From: a virus
Strand: one strand, 5' to 3'
IMG/VR virus record: IMGVR_UViG_3300036846_000450
Coordinates: 1-51,032 of that record
Length of the DNA stretch: 51,032 nt
The position numbers were made by a program, and so were the translations under genes. Shown here one piece after another: positions 13,322 to 22,515 of this stretch. Below the pieces are notes generated by a model. It was not told the DNA's origin, did no database searches, and was given only the letters and a program-made list of their open reading frames with translations. Position 1 is the first letter of the stretch; every line of letters starts with the position of its first letter.

Positions 13322-15600
13322 GGTCGCGTCCTTCCGATGCGGTCAGGCTGACCAGGGATACGGATCAGAAACGAAGTATTGGGCGGTAGCTGGCGCGCTT
13401 GCGCCGGATCGGTGACGACAATGCGGCCGCCCTCGGTCTGAGGCGGCAATGGCGGCGGCAGATCCACGCTGAACATTTTCTTGGCGGCGGTGTCGCCCGT
13501 GCCAAACATCGCCTCCAGGTTCTTGGTGTGCTCGTCGACCATGGCGCGCGAGGATTTGTTGATGATCGTCATCAATGCCCGAATGCTCTGCGGGTCGAGC
13601 GTGATGTCGCCGGCGGAGGCGCGCTGCGCAAATCGCAGTTCGCCCTCCGACAGCTGCGAGGTGCCCGATGTCGAGTGCAGGATATTGGCGACAACCGGCT
13701 GCATGGCGCTGCGGAATGTCTCGGTGTTGGCGATGAGGGAATGCTTGTCGACGATGCCCAGCGACGTGAACAGCTTGGCGACATCCAGCTTCTGATTGGC
13801 GCCGGTGCCGGTGATGATGCCCTTGTCGAAGGCGTCCATGGCGGCCTGCGCACCGGCGAGAGATTTCGCGGCCGACATCGCGTTTGCCTTGCTGGCGTTG
13901 AGTTGCTTGAACACCTCGTCCGGCGGCAGATTGCTGAACTGCGCACGCAGCGCGTTTGTCGCCGCGAGTTGCTTGACGTCCTCGACGCCCTTGCTGGCTT
14001 CGAGGCTGCGCGAGCCCTGGGTGGCGATCTGCTCCTGGCGCTTCGCAACCATGTCACGGTAGCCAGCGACGTCGGCGTCGTACTGGGCCGCATTTTGCTT
14101 GTCGATGTACTGCCGTTTGGCGGTCTCCTCTTGCAGGATCGGGGTGACCGCCTGCGCCACATACGGATTGCCGGGATGATCGATCAAGGCCTGCTGCGCT
14201 GCCTGCTCGCGCGCGGATTGCGGCGTCTGGGCCGGCGGCTTCGGCGGCGCCAGAGGCGGCATGACATAGGCATAGTCAGGCGCCGGCACCGGCGCGCGTC
14301 CGATCTGGGCCGGCGTCTGCGGCCCAGCCTGCGCGACCTGGACCGCCGGCGGCGCGCGCCGGATGCCGTTGCCGCCGTTCGCCGGGAAGCGGATGTCGGA
14401 GCCAGGCGGCACGTCACCAGGGCCGGCCAGCATGACCAGGTTACGGTTGAGGCCACCAGCTGCCGTTGTCGGCTGAGCTGACGGGGGCAGCGTTGCGCCC
14501 CCAGGCTGCGTAGGGTTTGCTTGCGGCCCTCCCTGGGCCGTGAGCGTCGCCGCGATGCGGTTGCGCGTGGCGTTCTGCGCGATGGGGTTCGGCATGCCGT
14601 AGTAGGCCATGATGCGCTGCGCGGCGTCCTGCGGCGCTGCGTTTGCCGGCACGTTGTTGACGCTCAGATTGCCCGCCGGTGCATTGCCGGTGCCAGTCAA
14701 CATCCTGGCGGCGGTGACGGCGCCCTGCTGATGCGCCAGCGCCAGCTCTGAAGGCGTGGGGTCGCGCCCGAGCCGCGCCGACAGCACTTTCGCATTGTCA
14801 TCGGTGAGTTTGTTGGCGGCGAGGATCGAGGCGTCGATGTCGGTGCGGCGGTCCTGGCCGTCGCCGACCAGGCCGTACTGCTGGCCGGTCGAGCGGGTGA
14901 ACTGGAATGGACCGCTCGCGCCGGTCGGCGACACCTCGTTCGGCGACTGCGCCTCGTGCGAGGCGAGATGGCCGAGATAGGCGCGGCGCATGGGATCTGG
15001 CACCAGGCGGGTCAACGCGGCCTGCAGATAGGCCGGCGGCGGTTTGAAGCCGGAGACATCAGCTGTGGGCGCCGCCTGCGCAGGCGCTGGCGTGGCGTCT
15101 GCAGTGGGCGGCGGCGCCACCGGCGCGCCAGGGTTGGCATCGTCGGGGCCCTGGAACGAGAGCGACTGCCCGCGTGGGAAGGCGGCATTGAACCGCTGAT
15201 CGAAGGTCGCCGGCGCGTCCGGGTTCACCGGTGCGGCGGTTTGCGCCGGGACGGCCGGCGGCGTGATTGCCTGCTCGATTGCCTTCACCGCAGGCGCCTC
15301 TTCCGTCTTGTCCTCGGGAGGCGCGTAGGACGTGGGCGCGACCGCTGGCGCGCTGGAGACATTGGTGGCGACGCCCTTGGCGGCCTGCTGGGCGGCGACG
15401 TCCCCGCGTTCGAGCATGCGCGCCATGCCGATGTCGCCGAGACTGTCGCCGATCGCGCTGAGGCCTTCGCCGAGCGTCTTCGGGAAGGGGCGTTTCGACT
15501 GCATCATCTGCAACGCGATGCGCTGGCGCAGCTGCTGGTTGACGTTGGGATCGTTGCCCCAGAAAAAACTGGGCAACGCGTCGAGCGGATTTGTTGCCAT
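13318..15600 (-). CDS. virion-associated lytic transglycosylase / ejection protein
   Basis: 760 residues. Residues about 195-315 form a lysozyme-like transglycosylase fold: H-L-A-S-H-E-A-Q-S with probable catalytic Glu216, then S-P-T-G-A-S-G-P-F-Q-F-T, and later A-H-Q-Q-G-A-V-T-A. The rest is Pro/Ala/Gln-rich linker and a helical C-terminal region. It should open the cell wall locally during DNA entry. It begins directly after the stop of the S74 protein. This is the only clear wall-cutting domain found in the window. Confidence 0.75.
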   Translation of the reverse strand: MATNPLDALPSFFWGNDPNVNQQLRQRIALQMMQSKRPFPKTLGEGLSAIGDSLGDIGMARMLERGDVAAQQAAKGVATNVSSAPAVAPTSYAPPEDKTEEAPAVKAIEQAITPPAVPAQTAAPVNPDAPATFDQRFNAAFPRGQSLSFQGPDDANPGAPVAPPPTADATPAPAQAAPTADVSGFKPPPAYLQAALTRLVPDPMRRAYLGHLASHEAQSPNEVSPTGASGPFQFTRSTGQQYGLVGDGQDRRTDIDASILAANKLTDDNAKVLSARLGRDPTPSELALAHQQGAVTAARMLTGTGNAPAGNLSVNNVPANAAPQDAAQRIMAYYGMPNPIAQNATRNRIAATLTAQGGPQANPTQPGGATLPPSAQPTTAAGGLNRNLVMLAGPGDVPPGSDIRFPANGGNGIRRAPPAVQVAQAGPQTPAQIGRAPVPAPDYAYVMPPLAPPKPPAQTPQSAREQAAQQALIDHPGNPYVAQAVTPILQEETAKRQYIDKQNAAQYDADVAGYRDMVAKRQEQIATQGSRSLEASKGVEDVKQLAATNALRAQFSNLPPDEVFKQLNASKANAMSAAKSLAGAQAAMDAFDKGIITGTGANQKLDVAKLFTSLGIVDKHSLIANTETFRSAMQPVVANILHSTSGTSQLSEGELRFAQRASAGDITLDPQSIRALMTIINKSSRAMVDEHTKNLEAMFGTGDTAAKKMFSVDLPPPLPPQTEGGRIVVTDPAQARQLPPNTSFLIRIPGQPDRIGRTRP

Positions 15601-17019
15601 TTACGCGGCCCTCAAAATGTTGCCCATCACGCGCGCCTGGTCGATGTATTTGGTGCCGTCGATGTTGCGCACCGCGCGCGGGTCGATGCGCTCGACGTCC
15701 TGCGCCATCGGGCCGATGTGCTGAACGCTCGCCGGATCTTGCTTGTAGCTGTAGCTGTAGATCGGCAGCTCGGACCTCTCGTCGCGGTCGACGTCGTCGA
15801 CGCCGCCGGTCGAGAACACGGTGCCGATGCGCGCGATGTTGTCCTTTTCGCGCTCGTCGGACAGTTTCAGCGCGCCGGCGCCGAGCCCCAGGATGCCGCC
15901 CATCAGCGAATTGTAGTTGGCGCTCTGCTGCTGGTAGGCCTGCATCTGCTGCGCGTAGCTGTTGTTGATCAGGCCGGCGACATCGGTGGTCGGGATCTGC
16001 GCGCCGGGCGTGTTGACGAAATTTGGCTGCTGGACCTGCGAGCCCGACATCAGCGAGGTGATCTCGTTGATCGGCTGATTGCGCTGCGCGTACTGCTCCT
16101 GCATGTACTGATTGCGCGCGGCCTGGGCCGCATTGAAGGCGGCCTGCTGCTGCTGCTGCTGCTGCGCCAGGCCAGCATTGCCAAAGGTCGCGAGCGCCGA
16201 GTTCTGTTGATATTGCTGCGCCTGGGCCGTGTTGGCGAAGCCGGCCTCGCCGAGCTGCTGCTGGTAGCCCTGCTGCTGCGCGGCGTTCTGGAAGGCGGCC
16301 TGCTGGGCGGCCTCCTGGTCCATGCGCTGCTGTTCCTGGCCGGCCTGCTGGATCGCGCCCCAGCGCGCATCGTTGGCCGACTGATTGTAGGTCAGCATCG
16401 CGTTGTTGTAGGCGTCGGAGCCGTAGCGGATGCCCTGGTCGGCGAGCTGCTGCTGCAAGGCCTGCTGCTGGATCTGCAGCTGCGGGTTCATCCGCGCCAT
16501 CAGCGCGTCCTGCACGTTCTGCCGATCGGCGGAGTAGTCGTTGGCGCCGCCATAGCTCTGGGTGATGGCGCCGACCGGGCCGATCGAGGACTGGATCGGG
16601 CCGCCGGTGTCGTAGCTGGTCGCAGCCGCCGGGATGCTCGCAATCTGCGACGCCGAGCCGGCCGCCGGCGCGCCGCTCAGATCCATGGTGTTGGAGAGCA
16701 GCCCCGCGATCTTGCTGGATTGCGCGTTGGCCATGCCGGCCAGATTGTATTGCGCGGCCAGGTCTTGGCCCTGGATCGCCTGGCCCTGCGGCGTCAGCGT
16801 CTGCGTCGCGGTAAACCGCGGGACCGTGTAGCTCGACCCGGTGGTCGGATCGGTCCAGGAGTAACTGCCGGTCTGATTGTAGTCGAGCGAGCCGGTCGGC
16901 GTGACCTGGTTGGTGTTGTTCAGGAATGCATTGGCGATCCCCGTCGACACGTTGGTGCCCGTGGCGTAGTTCGCGGTCGCGATCGGGTTCGGAGGCGTCG
17001 GTGCGTCGGGCTTGCCCAT
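15601..17019 (-). CDS. Gln-rich virion protein with C-terminal S74 chaperone domain
   Basis: 472 residues. Residues about 190-380 are extremely rich in Gln, Ala and Asn, including a run of seven Q, and look like a long helical rod. From about 386 to the end is a Peptidase S74 intramolecular chaperone: S-D-E-R-E-K-D-N-I at its start (Ser and Lys of the cleavage dyad), then Y-S-Y-S-Y-K and I-G-P-M-A-Q-D-V-E with P-R-A-V. Such domains help trimers fold and then cut themselves off. It starts after an AGGAGCGAG ribosome site. Confidence 0.75.
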   Translation of the reverse strand: MGKPDAPTPPNPIATANYATGTNVSTGIANAFLNNTNQVTPTGSLDYNQTGSYSWTDPTTGSSYTVPRFTATQTLTPQGQAIQGQDLAAQYNLAGMANAQSSKIAGLLSNTMDLSGAPAAGSASQIASIPAAATSYDTGGPIQSSIGPVGAITQSYGGANDYSADRQNVQDALMARMNPQLQIQQQALQQQLADQGIRYGSDAYNNAMLTYNQSANDARWGAIQQAGQEQQRMDQEAAQQAAFQNAAQQQGYQQQLGEAGFANTAQAQQYQQNSALATFGNAGLAQQQQQQQAAFNAAQAARNQYMQEQYAQRNQPINEITSLMSGSQVQQPNFVNTPGAQIPTTDVAGLINNSYAQQMQAYQQQSANYNSLMGGILGLGAGALKLSDEREKDNIARIGTVFSTGGVDDVDRDERSELPIYSYSYKQDPASVQHIGPMAQDVERIDPRAVRNIDGTKYIDQARVMGNILRAA

Positions 17020-17031
17020 CTCGCTCGCTCC

Positions 17032-17391
17032 TCAATAGCCCTGCTGTGGCGGCGGCATCGCGCCTGGCGGCATGCCCGGCGGCATCGGGGGCATGCCCTG
17101 CGGCATTCCAGGCGCGCCACCAGGTGCACCAGGCATCGTCTGCTGCGGCGGCACGCCAGGCGACAGCGGCATCGATGGCGGCGGCATCGCCGGCGACGGT
17201 GCGCCCAGCGGCGGTGAGCCCGGCGGCGGCATCTGCGGCATTTGCATTTGCACGTTCGGCGGCGGCATTTGCGTCATCTGCTGCGGCGACATCATCGGCG
17301 GCATCATCGGCCGCGGCTGCGGGTTCGCGATGTTCATCATCGCCTGGGTGATGTTGTTGCGCTGGGTGTTGATGGCGGGGGACAGCATCAC
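17032..17391 (-). CDS. Pro/Met-rich low-complexity protein
   Basis: 119 residues; after a short polar N terminus (with N-T-Q-R-N-N-I-T-Q) nearly everything is Pro, Met, Gly and Gln in short repeats such as M-P-P and G-M-P-P-G. Coupled to the gene before it by ATGA. It seems a flexible virion or assembly peptide; no function can be read from sequence. Confidence 0.55.
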   Translation of the reverse strand: MMLSPAINTQRNNITQAMMNIANPQPRPMMPPMMSPQQMTQMPPPNVQMQMPQMPPPGSPPLGAPSPAMPPPSMPLSPGVPPQQTMPGAPGGAPGMPQGMPPMPPGMPPGAMPPPQQGY

Positions 17392-17879
17392 GCGGCCTCT
17401 TCGATTTGCGCGGGCTCAAGGTGGTGCTTGAGCCGCTTGTTGAACTTGTTGTTTTCCCAGGCCTCGCGCGTCAGCAGGCAGACGACGCCATCGCGATCGC
17501 GCCCGAACAGGCGCGGGATCGTGATCAGGCCGTAGCCGTAGCGCGACAGGACGTAGAGCAGGCGCTCGTCGTCGGCCGGCGTGCGCTGCACCACCATCTG
17601 GCAGCCGCACTGATGGAATGGATACTGAAACATGCGCGCGAGCGTGCCGCGCGTCAGCCATTGCCGGCCCGGCAGCGCGGCGCCGGAGATCTCGATCAGC
17701 TCGGCCTCGGGGTCATAATTGTGGTAGACGATGCCGGCGATCAGCAGGCCATCCTGGTCGAGCACGCCGATGGCTTTCGCGGTCGGCGCAAATCCTCTCC
17801 GGCAATGCGGGATCAGCGTCGCGACGAAATGCGCGACGGTTTCGTCATGGCCATAGAGATAGTCGAGCATCATCACCAC
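17388..17879 (-). CDS. GNAT-like acetyltransferase family phage protein
   Basis: 163 residues. The order of a V-L-D-Q-D-G-L-L-I-A-G-I-V-Y strand pair, an I-E-I-S-G-A-A strand and a later L-S-R-Y-G-Y-G-L-I-T-I segment resembles the GNAT fold found in the structural gene block of many podoviruses. There it may modify a virion protein or the host; the substrate is unknown. It overlaps the stop of the low-complexity protein upstream. Confidence 0.55.
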   Translation of the reverse strand: MVMMLDYLYGHDETVAHFVATLIPHCRRGFAPTAKAIGVLDQDGLLIAGIVYHNYDPEAELIEISGAALPGRQWLTRGTLARMFQYPFHQCGCQMVVQRTPADDERLLYVLSRYGYGLITIPRLFGRDRDGVVCLLTREAWENNKFNKRLKHHLEPAQIEEAA

Positions 17880-19309
17880 CCGCCATCGCCGCCGTCACCA
17901 CCATCGCCACTGCCATCGCCACCGCCGCCGGTGTCACCGGTGTCGCTGCTGCTCGCGGCCGCGGCGTCCGCCGCTGCTGCGTCGGCCGCGGCCGCGGCTG
18001 CTGCTGCGTCGCTGGCGCTACCAATGCCGGTGCCTCCAATACCGCTGGCGTCGCCGCTGACGCCGGCAATGCCGGTGGCATCCGCGCCGAAGCCGTCATT
18101 CGTGCCGGCGCCAGGTGCGCCGACCGTGCCGGTGCCAGCGCTCGCGGGGCCAGCACCAGGGCCGGGGCCAGGTGCGCCGAAGCCGCCGATCGCGCCGACG
18201 CCCATGCCGAGCCCACCGACGTCGCTGTCCGCGGTCGCGCCGAAGCCAGGGTCGCCGAACGTCGCAGCCACGGCGGCCGCGGTGTCCTCGGCCTGCTGCG
18301 CCGGCGCCGGCGTCGCCATGTTGTTGGCGAGGTTGGTCGTATTCGGCGCGTTGTTGGCGATCGCCGCGATCGCCGCCGCCATCTCGGCCGGGCTCGGTGC
18401 GGGCGTCGCCACGTTGGGGGCCGATGGCGGTGCCGGTGCGGCCGGTGCGGCCGGCGAACTTGGCGAGAACCCGAAGCCCATCTGGCCCAGGCCGTTGGGC
18501 GCCGCGCCGGAGACCGCTGCCGCATTTCCGAAACCTGGAGGACCAGGCGCAGCCGCGCCGGGCGCGCCGAGCGTTCCGACCGCTGTCGTCGCCGCCCCGT
18601 AGCCCATGTCCTGGCCTGGGTTGCTGTTGTCGAAGCCGCCAAAGTTGGCCGCCATGCCTGGCGAAATGCCGTTGACGCCTGACGCCATCCCGGATGCGGC
18701 CGCCGCGGCTGCCGCGGCATCGGCAGCTGGCGAGGCTGATGGGGCACCTACGTCCGCTACCGCGGCGGCTGGCGCAACGGACGGAGAGGTCGGTGCAGCT
18801 GGTGCCGCCGCCGGATCTGCCAAACTCGTGGTGGTGGTGGTGACGCCATGCGCGGGCGTACCGTCAGGGTTCATGAACCCTTCGTCAATCGCCTGCTGAT
18901 TGGCCGCCGCGAGCGCAGCAGCGTCCTCTGCCGCAGTCGGCTCGCCTTTCGAGGTGGACGGCGCGGCAGGCGCGCTGGTGCTGCTTCCAGGCGAACTGGT
19001 TGCGCCTGGTGCACCGCTGTCGGCGGGACTGTCGGTGCTGCCGACGTCGCCGATGCCGCCGATGCCGCTGTCACCGCCGGGGCCGCCGACGCCGGCACCG
19101 TTGACCATCATTTGCGCCGTGATGGCGTCGCGCAGCTGGTCCATCGGCGACTTCGGCGTCGGGGCAGGCTGCTGCCAGGTGTCCACCGGCCTGGTCTTGA
19201 GATGCGCGGCGTTCCAGCGCGCCACAGCAGCCTCGGAGACCGGGTCGCCATGAATGTAGGCCGGTGCGAACATGCCGCCCATGGCGCCGACATCGTCATA
19301 GCTTGCCAT
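17873..19309 (-). CDS. Ala/Gly-rich low-complexity virion protein
   Basis: 478 residues from the ATG at 19309 (longer starts exist but lack a ribosome site). The first 70 residues are ordinary; the remainder is Ala, Gly, Pro, Ser with many G-(I/V/F)-G-G and A-A-A repeats, ending in G-D-G-G-D-G-G-D-G-G-W. No domain recognised. It lies between the gp10-like tail protein and the GNAT-like protein, so a virion-linked role is likely. The strong bias also gives long open frames on the other strand, which are not genes. Confidence 0.6.
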   Translation of the reverse strand: MASYDDVGAMGGMFAPAYIHGDPVSEAAVARWNAAHLKTRPVDTWQQPAPTPKSPMDQLRDAITAQMMVNGAGVGGPGGDSGIGGIGDVGSTDSPADSGAPGATSSPGSSTSAPAAPSTSKGEPTAAEDAAALAAANQQAIDEGFMNPDGTPAHGVTTTTTSLADPAAAPAAPTSPSVAPAAAVADVGAPSASPAADAAAAAAAASGMASGVNGISPGMAANFGGFDNSNPGQDMGYGAATTAVGTLGAPGAAAPGPPGFGNAAAVSGAAPNGLGQMGFGFSPSSPAAPAAPAPPSAPNVATPAPSPAEMAAAIAAIANNAPNTTNLANNMATPAPAQQAEDTAAAVAATFGDPGFGATADSDVGGLGMGVGAIGGFGAPGPGPGAGPASAGTGTVGAPGAGTNDGFGADATGIAGVSGDASGIGGTGIGSASDAAAAAAAADAAAADAAAASSSDTGDTGGGGDGSGDGGDGGDGGW

Positions 19310-19320
19310 CGCTCGCGTCC

Positions 19321-20982
19321 TCACACGTTGATGCCGCACCGCTCAAAGGTTGCCGCGATCGAGATCAGGTCGACGACCGGTTTGGCCTGCTGAGCCACCG
19401 TCACCTGGACCACGGGGGCGAGCGAATAGCCGGTCACGCCGATCGAGACCCAGCCGGTGTTGCGCACCACCGGCGTCGAGATCGAAGCCTGGTCCCACTG
19501 CGCATATTGGGCGCGGTCTGCCGGCGACGGGACCGGCGGCGGCGGCGGTCCCTGGTCCGGGCCCCACAGCCCCTCATCCCAAACGTCGGGCGTGCCGGGG
19601 TCGGGGCCGGCCGGCGGCGGTGCCGGGATGGTGACGACATAGTCGGCCGTTGCCGACAATTGCGGAGCGAACGGCTGGCCCTGCGAGGCGGAGAAAGAGG
19701 CGCGCGCCTGGTGCCAGGTGATGGTCTGCGACGGCGCCTGAAACATCTCCCAGCCGCCGACCAGGGTGGCGACATAGGGCTGGCCGTCGTCATAGCCGGT
19801 GCGGTCGGCCTGCATGACGATGCCGCCCTGGGTGCCGAAGAACATGTCGTCGCGCAGCCGCATCCAGCAGGTCGCGTCGTAGCCGACGAAGCGGCACCAG
19901 GCGCCGGTCGCGGCGTTGACGACGGCGCAATAGCCGGGCGTGCTGCCGGGCCAGGTCACGAAGATGCCGCCGTAGGACTCCCAATTGTGCAGGGTCCAGG
20001 GCCACTGGGTTTTGGCGTTGACCTCGTCGCGCCACATCGGCTTGATCGTGCGCGTGATGGCAGCGAGTTCGAGTTCTTCCGACGATTTGGTGATCGAGGC
20101 GCTGGTCGGGATGATGCCCTGCGTCGTCGCGATCAGGAGATCGCCGCCGAGCGGCAGCCAGGCGTTCATGCCCATTGGCGGCGCGATCGAGTAGCGGCCC
20201 TCCTGGCTCCAGTTCGCTGCGTTCGACGGATCGCCGCCGGTGAAAATCAGCAGCTCGCCGAGATCGGTGCAGAACACCAGCTTGTCGTCGATGCCGTCGC
20301 CGGCGTCGATCGACCAGGACGCGCAGAACAGCAGCTTGCCGCCCTTGGTCGCCGCGCCCGACAGCGGGATCATCGCCAGCGTGCCCTGGATCGCGTTGAG
20401 CGGCAGGTACCAGGCATTCATCGAGGAGGCCTCGATGAAGAACCAGCGATTGCGATATTTGGTGACGTAGGTGAGGTTTTTGCCGTTGACGACATTGCTG
20501 CCGGCGGGCCCGTTGATCTGGCCGGCGTTCAGCTGGGTCCAGGTGGTGCCGTCAAAGCGCAGCGGGTAATCGCCGGCGTCGTTGAGCGCGAGCAGAAAAT
20601 CGCCGCCCTGGTTGGCGAGCTGCGAGGCGCAATAATTGCCGGAGGCCTGGCCGCCTTGCACCAGCACCGGCGCCGACGTGGTGACGTTGTAGAGTTTGGT
20701 GGCGTTGGCGGCGAACATGCTCTGATTGTTGCCGCTGGCATAGCGGAAGCCGGAGAGCACCGGCGTGGTCTCGGGCAGCACGCACCAGCGGTCGCAGCCG
20801 CCGCGCAACGACACCCCGCTCAGCGTCGGCTTCCAATTGTCGCAGACCACCGCAGCGCCGGGCTGCATGAAGGTCAGGTTTTCGTCCTGGATGATGCCGC
20901 GGGTCGGCGCCGGAATGGTGGTGGTTTCGAGCTGCTGCGCCGCCTGGGCCGGGACTGCAGTGCGCCTGAAGCCTTGGTACAT
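19321..20982 (-). CDS. tail stabilisation protein, P22 gp10-like
   Basis: 553 residues, beta-rich, with repeated W/Y/G blocks such as G-D-F-L-L-A-L-N-D-A-G-D-Y-P-L-R-F-D-G and L-P-L-G-G-D-L-L-I-A-T. Size, composition and place right after the adaptor match the packaged-DNA stabilisation proteins that form the tail tube below the portal in P22-like phages. A Pro-rich stretch near 450-485 is a linker. Identification is by gene order plus fold style. Confidence 0.65.
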   Translation of the reverse strand: MYQGFRRTAVPAQAAQQLETTTIPAPTRGIIQDENLTFMQPGAAVVCDNWKPTLSGVSLRGGCDRWCVLPETTPVLSGFRYASGNNQSMFAANATKLYNVTTSAPVLVQGGQASGNYCASQLANQGGDFLLALNDAGDYPLRFDGTTWTQLNAGQINGPAGSNVVNGKNLTYVTKYRNRWFFIEASSMNAWYLPLNAIQGTLAMIPLSGAATKGGKLLFCASWSIDAGDGIDDKLVFCTDLGELLIFTGGDPSNAANWSQEGRYSIAPPMGMNAWLPLGGDLLIATTQGIIPTSASITKSSEELELAAITRTIKPMWRDEVNAKTQWPWTLHNWESYGGIFVTWPGSTPGYCAVVNAATGAWCRFVGYDATCWMRLRDDMFFGTQGGIVMQADRTGYDDGQPYVATLVGGWEMFQAPSQTITWHQARASFSASQGQPFAPQLSATADYVVTIPAPPPAGPDPGTPDVWDEGLWGPDQGPPPPPVPSPADRAQYAQWDQASISTPVVRNTGWVSIGVTGYSLAPVVQVTVAQQAKPVVDLISIAATFERCGINV

Positions 20983-20991
20983 GGCGCGCCC

Positions 20992-21699
20992 TCAAGGTGT
21001 CGGCAGCGGGAACGGGTACGCGACGCGCGCGGCCAGCGCGGCCGTCTTGCGCCCGATCAGGATCGGGGCCGGGCTGTCGTGCCCCATCGCAACCGACAGC
21101 GCGTCGCCGTAGGTCGAGAGGTCTTCGTTGTAGGGCGAGCCCTTCTGCGCCTTCCACTGCCAGATCATGCCGAGTTTCAGCAGCCGCTCGTCGAGCGCGA
21201 AGCTATCGCCATCGGCCTGGAATGCGGCGCCCATGCCGCCGCTCGCCAGCTTGATGCAATTGCTGGTCAAATAGGCGTAGGTCACCGTCAGGCCGGTCGC
21301 CAGCGTCGGCGCGATGTTGAGCTGGCCGCCGAGCATGGTCCATTCGCCCCAGGCGTCGTAGATGTTGAGCGCGCGGCGGTTGATCCATTCGTCGGTGTCG
21401 GGGATGAACCGCATCGGCGTCAGCGCCGACGTCGAGCGCCAGATGTTGCTGGTCAGCAGCAGCCGCTTGTAATCGGCCGGCAGCGGAAACGCGGTCGTGG
21501 TGCCGTCGCCATTGTTGACCTTGACCGAACGCAGCAGCTGCCAGTCACGGGTGTCGTAGGCGATGCGCTGCGCCATCTCGGTGGCGAGCGCCAGCAGCTC
21601 CTGCATGGTGCGGTTGTTGCTGAGGTTGGAGAACACGCTGGTCGGCACCATGACGCCGATCACCGGGCAGACGTTCTGGATCACCGACAACAGCGTCAT
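20992..21699 (-). CDS. head-to-tail adaptor (gp4/connector-like)
   Basis: 235 residues. Helical start, then W-Q-L-L-R, P-A-D-Y-K-R-L-L and a later Y-A-Y-L-T-S-N-C and L-L-K-L-G-M-I-W-Q-W-K, a pattern shared by adaptor proteins that sit under the portal in short-tailed phages. It lies between the coat region and the gp10-like gene, the expected place. The exact family cannot be confirmed by eye. Confidence 0.6.
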   Translation of the reverse strand: MTLLSVIQNVCPVIGVMVPTSVFSNLSNNRTMQELLALATEMAQRIAYDTRDWQLLRSVKVNNGDGTTTAFPLPADYKRLLLTSNIWRSTSALTPMRFIPDTDEWINRRALNIYDAWGEWTMLGGQLNIAPTLATGLTVTYAYLTSNCIKLASGGMGAAFQADGDSFALDERLLKLGMIWQWKAQKGSPYNEDLSTYGDALSVAMGHDSPAPILIGRKTAALAARVAYPFPLPTP

Positions 21700-21710
21700 G
21701 CCGCATCCTT

Positions 21711-22421
21711 TCAGGCCGCCTTGTCCGGGCGCGCCTCCATGGCCATGCGCAGCAGCGACTTGCGCGGCAGCGTGCCGTGCGGCTTGCCGCCGGTGTTGGC
21801 GGTGACGTAGTCGCGCAGCTGCTCGTCGCTCATGTCCTCGAATTCTTTCTCGGCGCGCGCCTTGGCGCTGCGCAGCGAGACCACGTCTTCCTCAAGCACC
21901 GCATTACGCGCGCGCAGCACCTCCAGCTCGGCCGCGAGCTGCAGGTTGGGCGCGGTGGTCTTGCTCTCCTCGATGAATTCGATCGCCTTGTTCTTGAATT
22001 CGCGGCCGCCAGGGCCAAGGTTCTTCAGCTCAGCGCCGTCGATCGCGGCGAGCTGCTCGACCGTGTAGACGTTCTGCGCGCGCAGCTCGGCGCGGCGGCC
22101 CTCGGTCAGGAACGGCGCATGTTCGAGCGGCGTGCCGGTCTTGGTCTGGGCCGCGGCTGCCTTGAATTGCCGGTACTGATGCGAGAAGCGCTCGGCGTAG
22201 CTGACCTTGCGCTGGTCGCCGGTCATCGGGTCGGTCTCCCAGCGCGTGAACGCGGTGGCCGGAAACACCTTGACGTCCTTGGAGCCAGGCGCGCGGACTT
22301 CGCAGACCTCGACGTCGTCGAAGATCGGGCGGCCCTCGGCCAGGGTCTTGGCCTGGTTCTGCATCGGCAGATATTTGAAGATCACCACCAGCACATCGTC
22401 GGGATCGCGCATTGCCATCAT
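21711..22421 (-). CDS. hypothetical structural-region protein with coiled coil
   Basis: 236 residues from the ATG at 22421, five bases after a GGAG. Residues about 105-150 look like a helix-hairpin-helix (T-V-E-Q-L-A-A-I-D-G-A-E-L-K-N-L-G-P-G-G), about 155-195 are a coiled coil and the end (S-D-E-Q-L-R-D-Y-V onward) resembles a SAP/HeH-type small domain. Lies between coat and adaptor. Possible roles are head completion or DNA contact. Confidence 0.5.
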   Translation of the reverse strand: MMAMRDPDDVLVVIFKYLPMQNQAKTLAEGRPIFDDVEVCEVRAPGSKDVKVFPATAFTRWETDPMTGDQRKVSYAERFSHQYRQFKAAAAQTKTGTPLEHAPFLTEGRRAELRAQNVYTVEQLAAIDGAELKNLGPGGREFKNKAIEFIEESKTTAPNLQLAAELEVLRARNAVLEEDVVSLRSAKARAEKEFEDMSDEQLRDYVTANTGGKPHGTLPRKSLLRMAMEARPDKAA

Positions 22422-22515
22422 CGTCACTCCGAAATTGAAAAGGCCGGGGCGCTTGCAGTCGCCCCTACAGTTTGAAGCACGTCAGTTCGTGCTCGGCCCT
22501 CAAGCCGTGGTCGTC

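Noticed and set aside
14956-17419. Very long open frames on the plus strand and in a second minus frame opposite 15059-17419
   Set aside because: They are Arg/Gly/Ala-rich mirror frames caused by GC-biased, repetitive codons of the S74 and transglycosylase genes; no domain, no ribosome site, and the true frames have recognisable motifs.
19264-21810. 848-residue open frame on the plus strand
   Set aside because: Antisense to gp10-like and adaptor genes; composition is typical of an antisense frame in GC-rich DNA.
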